Position numbers and translations under genes: made by a program | The notes under the pieces: generated by a model | Databases searched by the model: none | What the model saw: only the letters and a program-made list of their open reading frames with translations | Told to the model about the DNA's origin: nothing | From: Terriglobus sp. RCC_193 | GTDB lineage: Bacteria; Acidobacteriota; Terriglobia; Terriglobales; Acidobacteriaceae | Direction: 5' to 3' | Assembly: GCF_041355105.1 (NCBI RefSeq) | Contig: NZ_JBFUPK010000001.1 | Span: 1,674,001 to 1,738,000 of the forward strand | Length of the DNA: 64,000 bases | Part shown: positions 27,061-35,664 of the stretch, in pieces | Layout of the letters: every line of letters starts with the position of its first letter | Numbering within the stretch: the first letter of the stretch is position 1

Positions 27061-27125
27061 CGCATCCTGCCCGATTAGCGACGATCCGCGGCCACCACTG
27101 CGATATCCTTAACAGTGGAACCCAG

Positions 27126-28070
27126 ATGGTCACCGCAGCATCCATATCGGCCACGCAGAGTGCTCGTCGCAGCACCCTCTTCGCCGACTACGCGGAACTG
27201 GTAAAACCGCGCGTCACCCTGATGGTGATGATCACAGCGGCGGCAGGCTTCTACCTCGGCTCCCTGCGTTCCGGCATCAGCCCTTTCAACCTGCAATTCC
27301 TCGAAGCCATGATCGGTATGGCCGTCGTCACCGCAGGTTCCGGTACGCTGAACCAGGTCATCGAACGCCGCACCGACGCCCTGATGCCGCGCACCGCCAG
27401 CCGCCCCCTCGCTGCACAGCGTATCTCGTACATGCACGGCCTCATCCTGGGGATGCTGTGCATCGTGGTCGGCTCGGCATTTCTGGCCGTCACCACCAAC
27501 CTCATCACCAGCATGCTCACGCTGCTCACGGCCATCGGCTACGTTGCCATCTATACGCCGTTGAAGCGCATCAGCATGATCGCCACCTTCGTCGGCGCAT
27601 TTCCCGGTGCATTGCCGCCACTCATCGGCTGGACCGCCGCGCGCGGATTCATTGAGTGGCCCGCCGTCGCGCTCTTCGCCATCCTCTTCGTCTGGCAGTT
27701 CCCCCACTTTGAAGCCATCGGCTGGCTCTACCGCGTCGACTACGCCAAGGCAGGCATCCGCGTCACCGCCGTCGCCAAGCCCGGTGGTGTAGCCACTGCC
27801 GCGCAGGCACTGTTCTATGCGGTCGTAATGATCCCGGTAAGCCTGTGGCCCGTCTATCTCGGCACTGCTGGCTGGATCTACGGCATCGTGGCCATCGTGC
27901 TCGGCCTTGCCTATCTCTGGTACACGCTGAAGTTCGTTCGCATCACGCGCGATCTGCCACCAGCGGAATCCCGCAAGATCGCCCGCGACCTGCTCAAGAT
28001 CAGCGTCATCTACCTGCCGCTCCTGCTGGCCGCCATGATGCTCAATGCGCACGGTCGCATCTTCTTTTAA
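27126..28070 (+). CDS. ctaB: Protoheme IX farnesyltransferase
   Basis: 314 residues with about nine membrane helices. VKPRVTLMVMITAAAGFYLG, the prenyl-diphosphate site LNQVIERRTDALMPRTASRPLA, and the second motif FLWQFPHFEAIGWLYRVDYAKAG (preceded by TPLKRIS) identify CtaB/CyoE. It makes heme O from protoheme for haem-copper oxidases, in the inner membrane. The ATG at 27126 follows GGA and gives the expected length. DUF420, a cytochrome oxidase assembly family, follows after nine bases. Confidence 0.94.
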   Translation: MVTAASISATQSARRSTLFADYAELVKPRVTLMVMITAAAGFYLGSLRSGISPFNLQFLEAMIGMAVVTAGSGTLNQVIERRTDALMPRTASRPLAAQRISYMHGLILGMLCIVVGSAFLAVTTNLITSMLTLLTAIGYVAIYTPLKRISMIATFVGAFPGALPPLIGWTAARGFIEWPAVALFAILFVWQFPHFEAIGWLYRVDYAKAGIRVTAVAKPGGVATAAQALFYAVVMIPVSLWPVYLGTAGWIYGIVAIVLGLAYLWYTLKFVRITRDLPPAESRKIARDLLKISVIYLPLLLAAMMLNAHGRIFF

Positions 28071-28079
28071 CGAGGCTCC

Positions 28080-28652
28080 ATGACCGCAAACTCCCAGACC
28101 ATCCCCGAGCCCGAACGCCTCAAGACGCCGCCCTCCATCATCGCGGCCATCCTTGGCGTCTCCGCCGCGGCAAGCCTCTTCCTCTTCTGGCTGGTCTACT
28201 ATCACGCCCCCGCCGACACCGACCACACGAAGCTGCTCTTCCTGCCATCACTGAACGCCGTCTTCAACGGCCTGAGCGCCATCGCCCTGGTCATCGGCTT
28301 TGTGTACGTCAAGCAGCGCAAGATCAGGCAGCACCGCGCAGCCATGTTCACGGCGTTCATTTTCTCCACGCTGTTCCTGGTCAGCTACATCCTGAACCAC
28401 GCGCTGCACGGCGAATACCGCCTGCCCATCGCACACACCGGCCTGCTCTGGAACACCTACTGGCCCATGCTGCTGTCGCATATCGTGCTCAGCGTCGTAG
28501 CACTGCCCATGATCCTGATCACGTTTTTCCTGTCGCTCACGCAGCGCTTTCCGCAGCACCGTAAACTGGCGCGCTGGACCTTCCCGATCTGGCTCTATGT
28601 TTCGGTCACCGGAGTTCTGGTCGCTGTCATTCAGGCGGTCGTTCACGGATGA
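28080..28652 (+). CDS. DUF420 membrane protein, probable oxidase assembly factor
   Basis: 190 residues, about five transmembrane helices. The blocks LPSLNAVFNGLSAIALVIGF, IRQHRAAMFTAFIFSTLFLVSYI and FPQHRKLARWTFPIWLYVSVTG carry the conserved His residues of DUF420. The family includes staphylococcal CtaM, needed for active haem oxidases, and the gene directly follows ctaB, so a role in cytochrome oxidase maturation is likely. GAGG precedes the ATG. The stop overlaps the next start (ATGA). Confidence 0.88.
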   Translation: MTANSQTIPEPERLKTPPSIIAAILGVSAAASLFLFWLVYYHAPADTDHTKLLFLPSLNAVFNGLSAIALVIGFVYVKQRKIRQHRAAMFTAFIFSTLFLVSYILNHALHGEYRLPIAHTGLLWNTYWPMLLSHIVLSVVALPMILITFFLSLTQRFPQHRKLARWTFPIWLYVSVTGVLVAVIQAVVHG

Positions 28653-28903
28653 GTACCCCTGCAACCAAAGGCCGCACACGTCCCGACACCCGCGCCATCC
28701 TCCGCGTCTCCACCATCATTGAAAGCGTCGGCATCCTTTGCGCACTCGGCGTATGGCTCAGTGGCGGCATGTCAGCCCACGGCCCAAGGAACAACTTCGG
28801 CTGGCTGATGCTGATCATCGCCCTCGGCTGCATCCCCACCGGCACCTTCTTCCTGCTGCTGGGCATCGCCAAATGGTTCGGCGACCGCAACCGCACCGAC
28901 TGA
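28649..28903 (+). CDS. Small two-helix membrane protein after DUF420
   Basis: 84 residues with two predicted transmembrane helices (about 22-42 and 52-74) and short charged ends. It overlaps the DUF420 stop by ATGA, so it is translationally coupled and probably belongs to the haem/oxidase assembly operon. No family recognised. Confidence 0.7.
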   Translation: MSTPATKGRTRPDTRAILRVSTIIESVGILCALGVWLSGGMSAHGPRNNFGWLMLIIALGCIPTGTFFLLLGIAKWFGDRNRTD

Positions 28904-28904
28904 T

Positions 28905-29000
28905 GCACGTCATAAGCGCCAAAGGCGCGACGAGATATTAGCCTAGGCCGAAGGCTTGGGTAGGCTAACCTTCAAAGCCGAGGGCCAAAGGCCCGCCCTA
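28905..29000. repeat. Intergenic hairpin-repeat island 5 (type C)
   Basis: A second repeat type: GCGCC-AAA-GGCGC (28916-28928), then a conserved link GACGAGATATTAGCCT, a GGCC-GAA-GGC stem, and GGGCC-AAA-GGCCC followed by GCCCTATC. The same order of elements recurs near 43.98-44.07 kb with different but still paired stems. Confidence 0.8.
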
Positions 29001-29103
29001 TCGTCCGGCCAGTCACAAACCAGTCTCCGAAACGAACTCTATCTCGAGACCTTTCGAGAACCGTCTAATTACCCGATTCGTCCGGAATCACACGTTAGCC
29101 CGG

Positions 29104-29109
29104 TAAAAT
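29104..29109 (+). promoter_or_regulatory. -10 box for leaderless laccase-domain gene
   Basis: TAAAAT exactly six bases before the GTG start, with no Shine-Dalgarno between. Transcription would start at or next to the GTG. Confidence 0.5.
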
Positions 29110-29115
29110 CAAACC

Positions 29116-30219
29116 GTGACCGCAGCACGCAAGAAACCCGCAGCAACGAAGAAGCCCACCGCCGAGTACCTCGAATCTCCCGAAGCCATCGCCGCAGTCG
29201 ATGACATCCTCGGCGCCATCGGCCTCACACACGGCACCCGCGCCACGCGCCGCAACACCTGGGCCGAAGGCGCACGCCGCCCTGTGGGCAAAAAGGCAGA
29301 CGCTGCGAAGAAAGCCGCCGTCACCTCGAAGGAAAATCCCAAGCCCCTCTTCGCCGACAACCTGAAGAGTGCCGAAGCTCTCGTGCACGGCTTCTCCACG
29401 CGCACCGGCGGCGTGACCCGTGTCTACCGTCCACACCTCCCCAAGAACCTCGGTGACCTCAACCTCGGCTTCACCAAGCACGATGAGCCCGAAGACGTCC
29501 GCACCAATCGCACGCGCTTCCTCAAGAGCATCAAGGCCGACCGCTTCCACAGCTTCGGCATGCTGCACCAGATTCATTCGCCCATCGTGCGCACCATTGC
29601 AACATCGACGGAAGCAACGAACGACTTCCTCGCCCCCGCGCACCACAAGGCCGACGCTCTGCTCACCGACGTCCCCGGCGTCCTGCTCACCGTGCAGATC
29701 GCCGACTGCGTCCCCGTCCTCATCTTCGACCCGAAGCGCCGCGCCATCGGCGCCTTCCACGCAGGCTGGCGAGGCACCCTCGCACGCATCGTCGAACGCG
29801 GCATCGGCACCATGCGTCGCCAGTACGGCAGCGACCCCGCCGACCTCATCGCGGCCATCGGCCCATCCATCGGCCCTGCAAGCTATTCCGTCAGCGAAGA
29901 CATCCGTTACGAATTCTCATCGCAGTTCGCCTACTCCGACACGCTCTTCAAAGACGTTTACGACCTCGGCCCCATCCGCGAGAAGTACCCCAACCTCTTC
30001 CTCACGGCACGCGCCCCCGGCCACTCGCCGCTGGGCCCCCTGCTTCACCTGAACCTGTGGGAAGCCAACCGCCGTCAACTCATGGACGCAGGCCTGCAGG
30101 AAAAGAACATCAGCGTACTGGAAGAAGACACTGCAGCAGACACCAGCCGCTTCTTCTCCCATCGCGCAGAAGACGGCTTCACCGGTCGCATGATGGCCTC
30201 CATCGGCATGACGAAGTAG
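29116..30219 (+). CDS. Laccase-domain (YfiH/PgeF-like) protein
   Basis: 367 residues from GTG. The family blocks are clear: SFGMLHQIHSPIV, LLTDVPGVLLTVQIADCVPVLIFD with the catalytic Cys, GAFHAGWRGTLARIVERGIGTM with the catalytic His, and IGPSIGPASYSV. Members are metal-dependent purine nucleoside or polyphenol enzymes; some edit mis-made peptidoglycan. An extra N-terminal segment of about 85 Lys/Ala-rich residues precedes the usual domain start (ALVHGFSTRTGGV). No signal peptide, so cytoplasmic. Repeat islands lie on both sides. Confidence 0.9.
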   Translation: MTAARKKPAATKKPTAEYLESPEAIAAVDDILGAIGLTHGTRATRRNTWAEGARRPVGKKADAAKKAAVTSKENPKPLFADNLKSAEALVHGFSTRTGGVTRVYRPHLPKNLGDLNLGFTKHDEPEDVRTNRTRFLKSIKADRFHSFGMLHQIHSPIVRTIATSTEATNDFLAPAHHKADALLTDVPGVLLTVQIADCVPVLIFDPKRRAIGAFHAGWRGTLARIVERGIGTMRRQYGSDPADLIAAIGPSIGPASYSVSEDIRYEFSSQFAYSDTLFKDVYDLGPIREKYPNLFLTARAPGHSPLGPLLHLNLWEANRRQLMDAGLQEKNISVLEEDTAADTSRFFSHRAEDGFTGRMMASIGMTK

Positions 30220-30234
30220 GAAAGACCCAAGTGG

Positions 30235-30384
30235 TAGGAACCGGGTGCCCCAGGTGCGCGAAGCTCACCTGGGCATCACGCTCCAGCGTGATCAAACGAC
30301 CATAGGTCGTCTTCTTTCGGAAGGGCAGGGCTTCAGCCCTGCCGTAAAACCGATAGGAAGAAGGGGCTTTAGCCCCTGAGGGAA
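30235..30384. repeat. Intergenic hairpin-repeat island 6
   Basis: A complete type-B array: CCCAGGTG/CACCTGGG (30249-30273), ATCACGCT/AGCGTGAT (30275-30292), ACGACC-ATA-GGTCGT (30296-30310), then type D: GGGCAGGGCTTCAGCCCTGCC and GGGGCTTTAGCCCCTGAGG. No coding capacity. Confidence 0.85.
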
Positions 30385-30711
30385 TTACAGTTCAAACGTA
30401 TCGTCGTCCGTATGCTCGCGGATCAACCGTTCCGTCAGCACATCCAGGTCCTCGCCTGTCTTGGGCAACACAAACTTCCCATCCACCCAATCCAGCTTGA
30501 AACTGGTCGACAACGCGGAAATCCAGATCTGCCGCACCGGTGTGTTCGGCGTAAAGACAAACTTCGCCTTCGGTGCATCGAACACCACGTTCAGCACGCC
30601 GTTGTTTTCTTCCGTCTCATAGCCGCCCAGGTCTTCGCCATCAATCAGGCGCTGCTTGAGCTGTTCGAGAGCTGCATCGGAATCACGTCGAAAAGTCTGT
30701 TCATCCACCAT
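30385..30711 (-). CDS. cyaY: Frataxin-like (CyaY family) protein
   Basis: 108 residues. The order of elements matches frataxin: an acidic N-terminal helix (DAALEQLKQRLIDGEDL), strands ending in VLNVVFDAPKAKFVFTPN, the signature VRQIWISALSTSFKLDW and the C-terminal helix. Frataxin/CyaY binds iron and tunes the cysteine desulfurase in iron-sulfur cluster assembly. CyaY is best known from Proteobacteria and mitochondria, so its presence here is notable. The assignment rests on pattern, not on alignment. Confidence 0.75.
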   Translation of the reverse strand: MVDEQTFRRDSDAALEQLKQRLIDGEDLGGYETEENNGVLNVVFDAPKAKFVFTPNTPVRQIWISALSTSFKLDWVDGKFVLPKTGEDLDVLTERLIREHTDDDTFEL

Positions 30712-30750
30712 GGTGCAATCAGTCTACGACGAACACTTTCCACAAACAGT

Positions 30751-30774
30751 AAACGGAGCCCGAAGGCCCCGTTT
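30751..30774 (-). terminator. Terminator of ssb
   Basis: 10-bp stem with one A-C mismatch around a four-base loop, T-rich on the minus-strand 3' side, 22 bases past the ssb stop codon. Confidence 0.7.
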
Positions 30775-30796
30775 CTGACAAACTGACTCACTGCGT

Positions 30797-31270
30797 TTAG
30801 AACGGAATATCGTCGTCCGTGATGCCTTCATTGGCATAGTCATTCTGTGGCGTGCGCTGATCGAAGCTGGCCGTATTGCTGCCACTGCTCTGGCTGTAAC
30901 CGCCACCGCTGCTGCGACCGCCGCCACCACCTTCGCCGCCGCCCAGCAGCGACAGGTCGTTCACAATGATCTCCGTGCGGTACTTCTTCTGATTCGTTTC
31001 CTTGTCATCCCACGAACGTGTCTGCAGCTTGCCTTCAATGTAGAGCTGCTTGCCCTTCTTCACGTAGTCGCGGACAATCTCCGCCGTACGGCCAAACGCC
31101 ACCAGGTTGTGCCACTCTGTCTTGTCCACCCAGTTGCCGGCCTGGTCCTTCTGGCGATCGGCAGTGGCCAACGTAAGTTGCGCAATCACCATGCCGCTGG
31201 GAGTCGCCCGGATTTCGGGGTCCTTACCCACATTGCCCAGCAGAATTACTTTATTTACGCCCTTAGCCAT
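30797..31270 (-). CDS. ssb: Single-stranded DNA-binding protein
   Basis: 157 residues. The OB-fold begins AKGVNKVILLGNVGKDPEIR and contains TEWHNLVAFGRTAEIVRDYVKKGKQLYIEGKL. A Gly/Ser-rich linker (about 110-135) leads to the acidic tip DDDIPF, which recruits repair and replication partners including RecO. GGAG precedes the ATG. The upstream open frame is not part of the gene. It is divergent from aroDE with 81 bases between the starts. Confidence 0.96.
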   Translation of the reverse strand: MAKGVNKVILLGNVGKDPEIRATPSGMVIAQLTLATADRQKDQAGNWVDKTEWHNLVAFGRTAEIVRDYVKKGKQLYIEGKLQTRSWDDKETNQKKYRTEIIVNDLSLLGGGEGGGGGRSSGGGYSQSSGSNTASFDQRTPQNDYANEGITDDDIPF

Positions 31271-31351
31271 TGCACCGCTCCGTTCCCTTTTGCTATCGAC
31301 CGAGTATAAAGGAAACTCGCGCCCCGCCGCTGCCGGTACCATGTCAGAGGA

Positions 31352-32869
31352 ATGCCTGCGCCTCTCATCACACCGGAATCCCTGCATCAGCGCGCCGGAC
31401 GCATCTGCGTCGCCGTCTCCGGCCCGGAAATGTTTTCGCTCGCCGCGGCAACCCTCCCAGACTGCCGTTTCATTGAATTCCGTCTCGATTCCGTACCTGA
31501 TCCCGCCTCGCAACTCCCGCATCTGCGCCAGTTTCTTGCAGAACATCCGGAAGCGACCGCCGTGGCCACCTGCCGCCGCCAGCCTTACGGCGGAGGCTTC
31601 CACGGCACTGCGCAGCAAGAGATCGAAATCCTCGCAGAAGCCGCCAGCGCAGGCTGCCAGCTCGTCGACATCGAGACAGAAACCGCCGAAGAACTAGGCA
31701 CCGCCGCGCTTGAGCAGCTCCGAGCCAACGGCGCCGCCGTCATCCTCTCATGGCACGACTTCCAGGGCACGCCCGCGCTCGAACCCGAACTTGATCGCAT
31801 GACCCCGTTCGCGCCAGACTTCCGCAAGATCGTCCCCACGGCCACCACGCTCACTGAAGCGTTGCAACTCATCGACATGCTCAAAACCCACGGCGGCAAC
31901 GGTCGACTCATCGCCATGAGCATGGGCTTCCGCGGCACCCTCACCCGCGTCCTCGGCCCGCGCTTCGGCTCGCTCTTCACCTTCGCCTCACCCGAGGGCA
32001 ACGCAGGCACCGCGCCCGGCCAGGTCAGCCTCTCCACGCTGCAACATCTCTACCGCGCCGAAGCCATCACAGCAGAAACCTCCATCTACGCCGTAGCAGG
32101 CCTGCCCATCACCGGCTCGCTCTCGCCGCGTATGCACAACACCGCCTTCCGTGCGGCAAAACTCGACGCCGTCTATCTACCGCTCGAGACCGACGCACTC
32201 GCGGAACTCCTCGCAGTAGTCGCTCGCCTCAACGTGCGCGGCCTGAGCATCACCATGCCGCTCAAGGAAACCATCCTGCCGCACCTCGCCGTCAGCGACG
32301 CCGCAGTGCAACAGATGCAGACCTGCAACACCCTCGTAAAGACTGCCGAAGGCTTCGCCGGATACAACACCGACGTCCCCGGCATCGTCGGCCCATTGCA
32401 ACGCGCACTGCCCCTCGCCAACACAAAGATCCTCATCCTCGGCGCAGGTGGAGCAGCACGTGCCGCCGTCTTCGGCCTGCGCGATGCAGGCGCACACATC
32501 TACCTGCTCAACCGCACATACGCACGCGCAGAAGCACTCGCAGCCGAGGCCGGTGTGCACGCCATTCGCCGCGAAGACCTCAGCGCACACACCTTCGACG
32601 CCATCATCAACAGCACCCCCTACGGCATGCGCAATCAAACGATGGAAGCCCCCATCGCCGCAGAAGAGATGCGCGCCAAAGTCTTCTTCGACCTCGTCTA
32701 CAACCCCGTCGAAACGCCGCTGCTCCAACTCGCGCGACAGAACGGCCTGCACGTCATCCCAGGCGTGGAGATGTTCGTAGAACAGGGCGTCCGCCAGTTC
32801 ATACACTGGACCGGCCAATCCGCCCCACGCGAAGCCATGCAACAATCCGTCCTCGAAGCCCTCGCATAA
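31352..32869 (+). CDS. aroDE: Bifunctional 3-dehydroquinate dehydratase / shikimate dehydrogenase
   Basis: 505 residues. Residues 1-235 are a type I dehydroquinase (SWHDF with His135, FRKIV with Schiff-base Lys159). Residues 245-505 are shikimate dehydrogenase: GSLSPRMHN (Ser256, Ser258), MPLKE with Lys305, NTD (Asp341), the NADP loop GAGGAAR (364-370) and NRT. Together they convert 3-dehydroquinate to shikimate, the substrate of AroK. The fused AroD-AroE order is common in plants and some bacteria. AGAGG directly abuts the ATG, an unusually short spacing, so the true start may differ slightly. Confidence 0.95.
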   Translation: MPAPLITPESLHQRAGRICVAVSGPEMFSLAAATLPDCRFIEFRLDSVPDPASQLPHLRQFLAEHPEATAVATCRRQPYGGGFHGTAQQEIEILAEAASAGCQLVDIETETAEELGTAALEQLRANGAAVILSWHDFQGTPALEPELDRMTPFAPDFRKIVPTATTLTEALQLIDMLKTHGGNGRLIAMSMGFRGTLTRVLGPRFGSLFTFASPEGNAGTAPGQVSLSTLQHLYRAEAITAETSIYAVAGLPITGSLSPRMHNTAFRAAKLDAVYLPLETDALAELLAVVARLNVRGLSITMPLKETILPHLAVSDAAVQQMQTCNTLVKTAEGFAGYNTDVPGIVGPLQRALPLANTKILILGAGGAARAAVFGLRDAGAHIYLLNRTYARAEALAAEAGVHAIRREDLSAHTFDAIINSTPYGMRNQTMEAPIAAEEMRAKVFFDLVYNPVETPLLQLARQNGLHVIPGVEMFVEQGVRQFIHWTGQSAPREAMQQSVLEALA

Positions 32870-32899
32870 GTACGGCCGGCCACCATCTCTAGCATCCAG

Positions 32900-33200
32900 T
32901 AAATCGGGTGCCCCAGGTGCGCGAAGCTCACCTGGGCATCGCGCTTCAGCGCGATCTTACGGTCGAAAGACCGTCATTCTGAGCGAGTGAAGAATCCCGA
33001 CGAACTCGCATCCTGCCAAGACCTCTGGGAGCTTCCTGCCAAGACCCGGGTGCCCCACATCTCGATTCTGAGATGTGGGCCAGCGGCAAAGCCGCTCAAA
33101 CCCACAAAGTGCGTCTTCTTTTCGGAAGGGAAGGGCTTCAGCCTGCCGTAAAGCTCACGCCGGGCAAAGGAGCTTTAGGCCCTGAAGGAATCCCACCTCT
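32900..33200. repeat. Intergenic hairpin-repeat island 7
   Basis: Units in order: CCCAGGTG/CACCTGGG, ATCGCGCT/AGCGCGAT, ACGGTC-GAAA-GACCGT (32959-32974), a CATTCTGAGCGA unit, then a variant arm pair CCCACATCTC/GAGATGTGGG (33055-33080) in place of CCCAGGTG, AGCGGC/GCCGCT, and type-D stems (33123-33195). No gene is visible in this gap. Confidence 0.85.
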
Positions 33201-33228
33201 TGCCCCACCGCTCTCCAACAACTAGAGT
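33200..33228 (+). promoter_or_regulatory. Promoter of VKOR gene
   Basis: TTGCCC (33200-33205), 17-base spacer, TAGAGT (33223-33228), nine bases before the ATG. The same -35 hexamer and spacing occur at the aroK leader. Confidence 0.55.
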
Positions 33229-33237
33229 CAAACGCGT

Positions 33238-33717
33238 ATGCGTCTTCTTCGCGTGTTGATTGCCCTGCTCGCCGTTGCCGGAACGGTCGTCTCCATCCTC
33301 GCCCTGCGCGTCCACAACATGGACCCCAACGCCGCACCACCATGCGCCATCACAGAGCAGTGGGACTGCGGCACCGTCAACCACTCCCGTTTCGCCGTCT
33401 TCCCCGCGCGCGGCTTTGATGAAGACCCCAACAGCAAAGGCCACATCCCCGTCGCCACCATCGGTATCATCGGCTATCTTCTGATCGCCGTCCTCGCGCT
33501 CCTCGGTCGCGACTTCCTCACCTTTGAAGCCGCACAGCTCGGCTGCTTCTGCGCGCTGATCCTCACCTATCTTGAAAAATTCGTCATTGAGAAGTGGTGC
33601 ATCTACTGCGTCTGGTCGCAGAGCATCATCGCCGCCATCGTCGTCCTCTCGGCCATCAACTGGTGGATTGCCAATCGTGACAAGGCCCGCCAGGGCCTCC
33701 ACATCCGCGCCGTCTAA
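33238..33717 (+). CDS. Vitamin K epoxide reductase (VKOR) family protein
   Basis: 159 residues with four to five transmembrane helices. The active-site KWCIYC pair lies late in the protein and a second Cys pair (PPCAITEQWDC) lies in the first periplasmic loop, as in bacterial VKOR. Bacterial VKOR reoxidises a DsbA-like thiol oxidase using quinone; no DsbA-like domain is fused or adjacent. The following genes lead to mqnC, a menaquinone synthesis gene, so quinone supply is close by. Confidence 0.88.
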   Translation: MRLLRVLIALLAVAGTVVSILALRVHNMDPNAAPPCAITEQWDCGTVNHSRFAVFPARGFDEDPNSKGHIPVATIGIIGYLLIAVLALLGRDFLTFEAAQLGCFCALILTYLEKFVIEKWCIYCVWSQSIIAAIVVLSAINWWIANRDKARQGLHIRAV

Positions 33718-33736
33718 ACGCGCATCGAAAGAGAAC

Positions 33737-34135
33737 ATGGGCTGGTTCGACATCATTCCGCTGCTGCAAAAAGTCGTGCCATTGCTGGCACGCGGCGTGC
33801 CCATGCTTGAGGTCTTCGTCAGCTCCCGCGGCAACGCACGCGAAGAGATGCGCGCCACCTTCGACCAGTTCAGCACGCAGGTACAAGGCGAACTCACATC
33901 GCATCACGCCGCGCTATCCGATGCTCTCGCTGCCAACACCGAACGCCTCGGCCATCTCTCATCGGACGTGGCACGCCTGCGCTCCGTCACAGAAGAGCAA
34001 TCCGCACGCATCGCCGCTTCAGAACAGAAGATCGCCGCGATGGCAGGCTCGCTACGCACACTGCTCATCCTCACCGGCGTGCTTCTTCTCATCTGCATCG
34101 TGCTTCTGGTGCTGCTCGTCACACATCGCGCATGA
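33737..34135 (+). CDS. Coiled-coil protein with C-terminal membrane anchor
   Basis: 132 residues. An amphipathic N-terminus (MGWFDIIPLLQKVVPLLARG) precedes a heptad-rich coiled coil (about 35-105) and one C-terminal transmembrane helix (LRTLLILTGVLLLICIVLLVLLV). No family recognised. AGAG precedes the ATG, and its stop overlaps the DUF3565 start (ATGA), so it is co-translated with that gene. Probably a membrane-anchored oligomeric scaffold; the function is not inferable. Confidence 0.75.
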   Translation: MGWFDIIPLLQKVVPLLARGVPMLEVFVSSRGNAREEMRATFDQFSTQVQGELTSHHAALSDALAANTERLGHLSSDVARLRSVTEEQSARIAASEQKIAAMAGSLRTLLILTGVLLLICIVLLVLLVTHRA

Positions 34136-34326
34136 TCCAGCAACCCATCACGGGCTTTCATCAGGACGAAGCAGGTCACTGGATCGCCGAACTCGCCTGC
34201 GGCCATACGCAACATGTCCGCCACGATCCGCCGTGGCAATCCCGCCCCTGGACACAGACCGAAGAAGGCCGCGCCACCATGCTGGGTCATACCCTCCGCT
34301 GTTCCCTCTGTGAACAGTCAGCGTAA
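34132..34326 (+). CDS. DUF3565 family small protein
   Basis: 64 residues: ITGFHQDEAGHWIAELACGH, then TQHVRHDPPWQSRPWTQTEEGRATMLG and a terminal CSLC. The His/Cys-rich composition (CGHTQHVRH and CxxC) suggests metal binding. This matches DUF3565, of unknown function. It overlaps the upstream coiled-coil gene; its stop codon TAA is the first part of the TAAAAT -10 box for mqnC. Confidence 0.85.
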   Translation: MIQQPITGFHQDEAGHWIAELACGHTQHVRHDPPWQSRPWTQTEEGRATMLGHTLRCSLCEQSA

Positions 34327-34335
34327 AATCGTTGT

Positions 34336-35382
34336 ATGGGAATTACGCGGCAACAGGCCCTCGACTGCTTCGCTTCAGACGACCTCATCGGCATCGGCAT
34401 GGAAGCCGACGCGGTGCGCCGCCGCCTGCATCCCGAAGGTGTGGTCAGCTACATCATCGACCGCAACATCAACTACACCAACTTCTGCACCGAATACTGC
34501 ACCTTCTGCGCCTTCTATCGCCCCCTGAAGGGCAAGCTGGCCAGCGAAGGCTACATCCTCGATTTCGAAACGATCTACGACAAGATTCGCGAAACCGAAG
34601 AGATGGGCGGCACCGGCGTGCTGATGCAGGGTGGCATTCACCCGGACCTGAAGATCGACTGGTTTGAGAAACTCTTCACCGGCATCAAGCAGCGCTTCCC
34701 CAACATCTGGCTGCACTGCCTCTCCGCCAGCGAGATCCTCGCGATTGCGGAGTACAGCGAACTCAGCCTGCGCGATACCATCATGCGTCTGCGCGATGCC
34801 GGGCTGCAGTCCATCCCCGGCGGCGGCGCTGAGATTCTTGACGACGACGTCCGCAAGCGCATCGCTCGCCTCAAGTGCCGCACGGAAGACTGGGTCAGCG
34901 TCCATCGCACTGCGCATTCGCTCGGCATGCGCACCACCGCAACCATGATGTTCGGCGTAGGCGAAACCATGGAGCAGCGCGTGAACCACTTTGAAGTGGT
35001 GCGCCAGCTTCAGGAAGAAACCGGCGGCTTCACCGCATTCATCCCCTGGAGCTTCCAACCGCACAACACCGCACTCGGTGGTCGCGGATGGGACGAAGCC
35101 ACCAGTGTCGAATACCTGAAGACCCTCGCCATTTCGCGCATGTACCTGGACAACATCCATAACGTGCAAAGCTCGTGGGTCACACAGGGCCTGAAGGTGC
35201 TGCAGATGGGCCTCCGTTTCGGCGGCAACGATGTGGGTTCCGTCATGCTGGAAGAGAACGTGGTCAAGGCAGCAGGCACGGCCAACTGCACCACGGAAGA
35301 AGAGCTGCGCCGCATCATCCGCGGAGCAGGCTTCAAGCCCGTGCAGCGCGACACCCTCTACACCACCTGCTTCCTCAACTAA
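34336..35382 (+). CDS. mqnC: Cyclic dehypoxanthinyl futalosine synthase (radical SAM)
   Basis: 348 residues. The radical SAM cluster motif is CTEYCTFC (Cys51, 55, 58). Downstream blocks GGIHPDLKIDWFEKLF, GLQSIPGGGAEIL, RTTATMMFG, GGFTAFIPWSFQP, NVQSSWVTQGLK and NDVGSVMLEENVV are typical of MqnC rather than MqnE or CofH. It closes the ring in the futalosine route to menaquinone. TAAAAT lies six bases before the ATG and there is no Shine-Dalgarno, so the message is probably leaderless. Confidence 0.94.
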   Translation: MGITRQQALDCFASDDLIGIGMEADAVRRRLHPEGVVSYIIDRNINYTNFCTEYCTFCAFYRPLKGKLASEGYILDFETIYDKIRETEEMGGTGVLMQGGIHPDLKIDWFEKLFTGIKQRFPNIWLHCLSASEILAIAEYSELSLRDTIMRLRDAGLQSIPGGGAEILDDDVRKRIARLKCRTEDWVSVHRTAHSLGMRTTATMMFGVGETMEQRVNHFEVVRQLQEETGGFTAFIPWSFQPHNTALGGRGWDEATSVEYLKTLAISRMYLDNIHNVQSSWVTQGLKVLQMGLRFGGNDVGSVMLEENVVKAAGTANCTTEEELRRIIRGAGFKPVQRDTLYTTCFLN

Positions 35383-35389
35383 GCGCAAA

Positions 35390-35540
35390 TGGGTGCCCCA
35401 GATGCGCAAAGCTCACCTGGGCATCGCGCGTTAGCGTGATCACACGACCGGAAGGTCGTCATCCTGAACAGAACGAAGCAGAAGAAACCTGCATTTCTTT
35501 CTTACGAAACATGTATCGGGAAAGCAGCCACTTCCACGAT
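35390..35540. repeat. Intergenic hairpin-repeat island 8
   Basis: Type-B array: GGGTGCCCCAGATGCGCAAAG start, hairpin with CACCTGGG, a second stem ATCGCGCG/GCGTGAT (one mismatch), ACGACC-GGAA-GGTCGT (35444-35459), and the CATCCTGAACAGAACGAAGC unit. Confidence 0.8.
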
Positions 35541-35664
35541 CCCCCTCAAACGCATCCAAGTTTCCAGTAAGCCAAAATGACGCACGAAGCGTCCCACAAC
35601 TAAAACAGATGAAGCGTGTCTCTGACATACGCACGGCTTTACTTACAGGAGTTCAGTGATCCCT

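Noticed and set aside
26988-27125. Extended N-terminus of CtaB
   Set aside because: The upstream 46 codons lie in the repeat island and are not part of the CtaB family; the ATG at 27126 fits family length.
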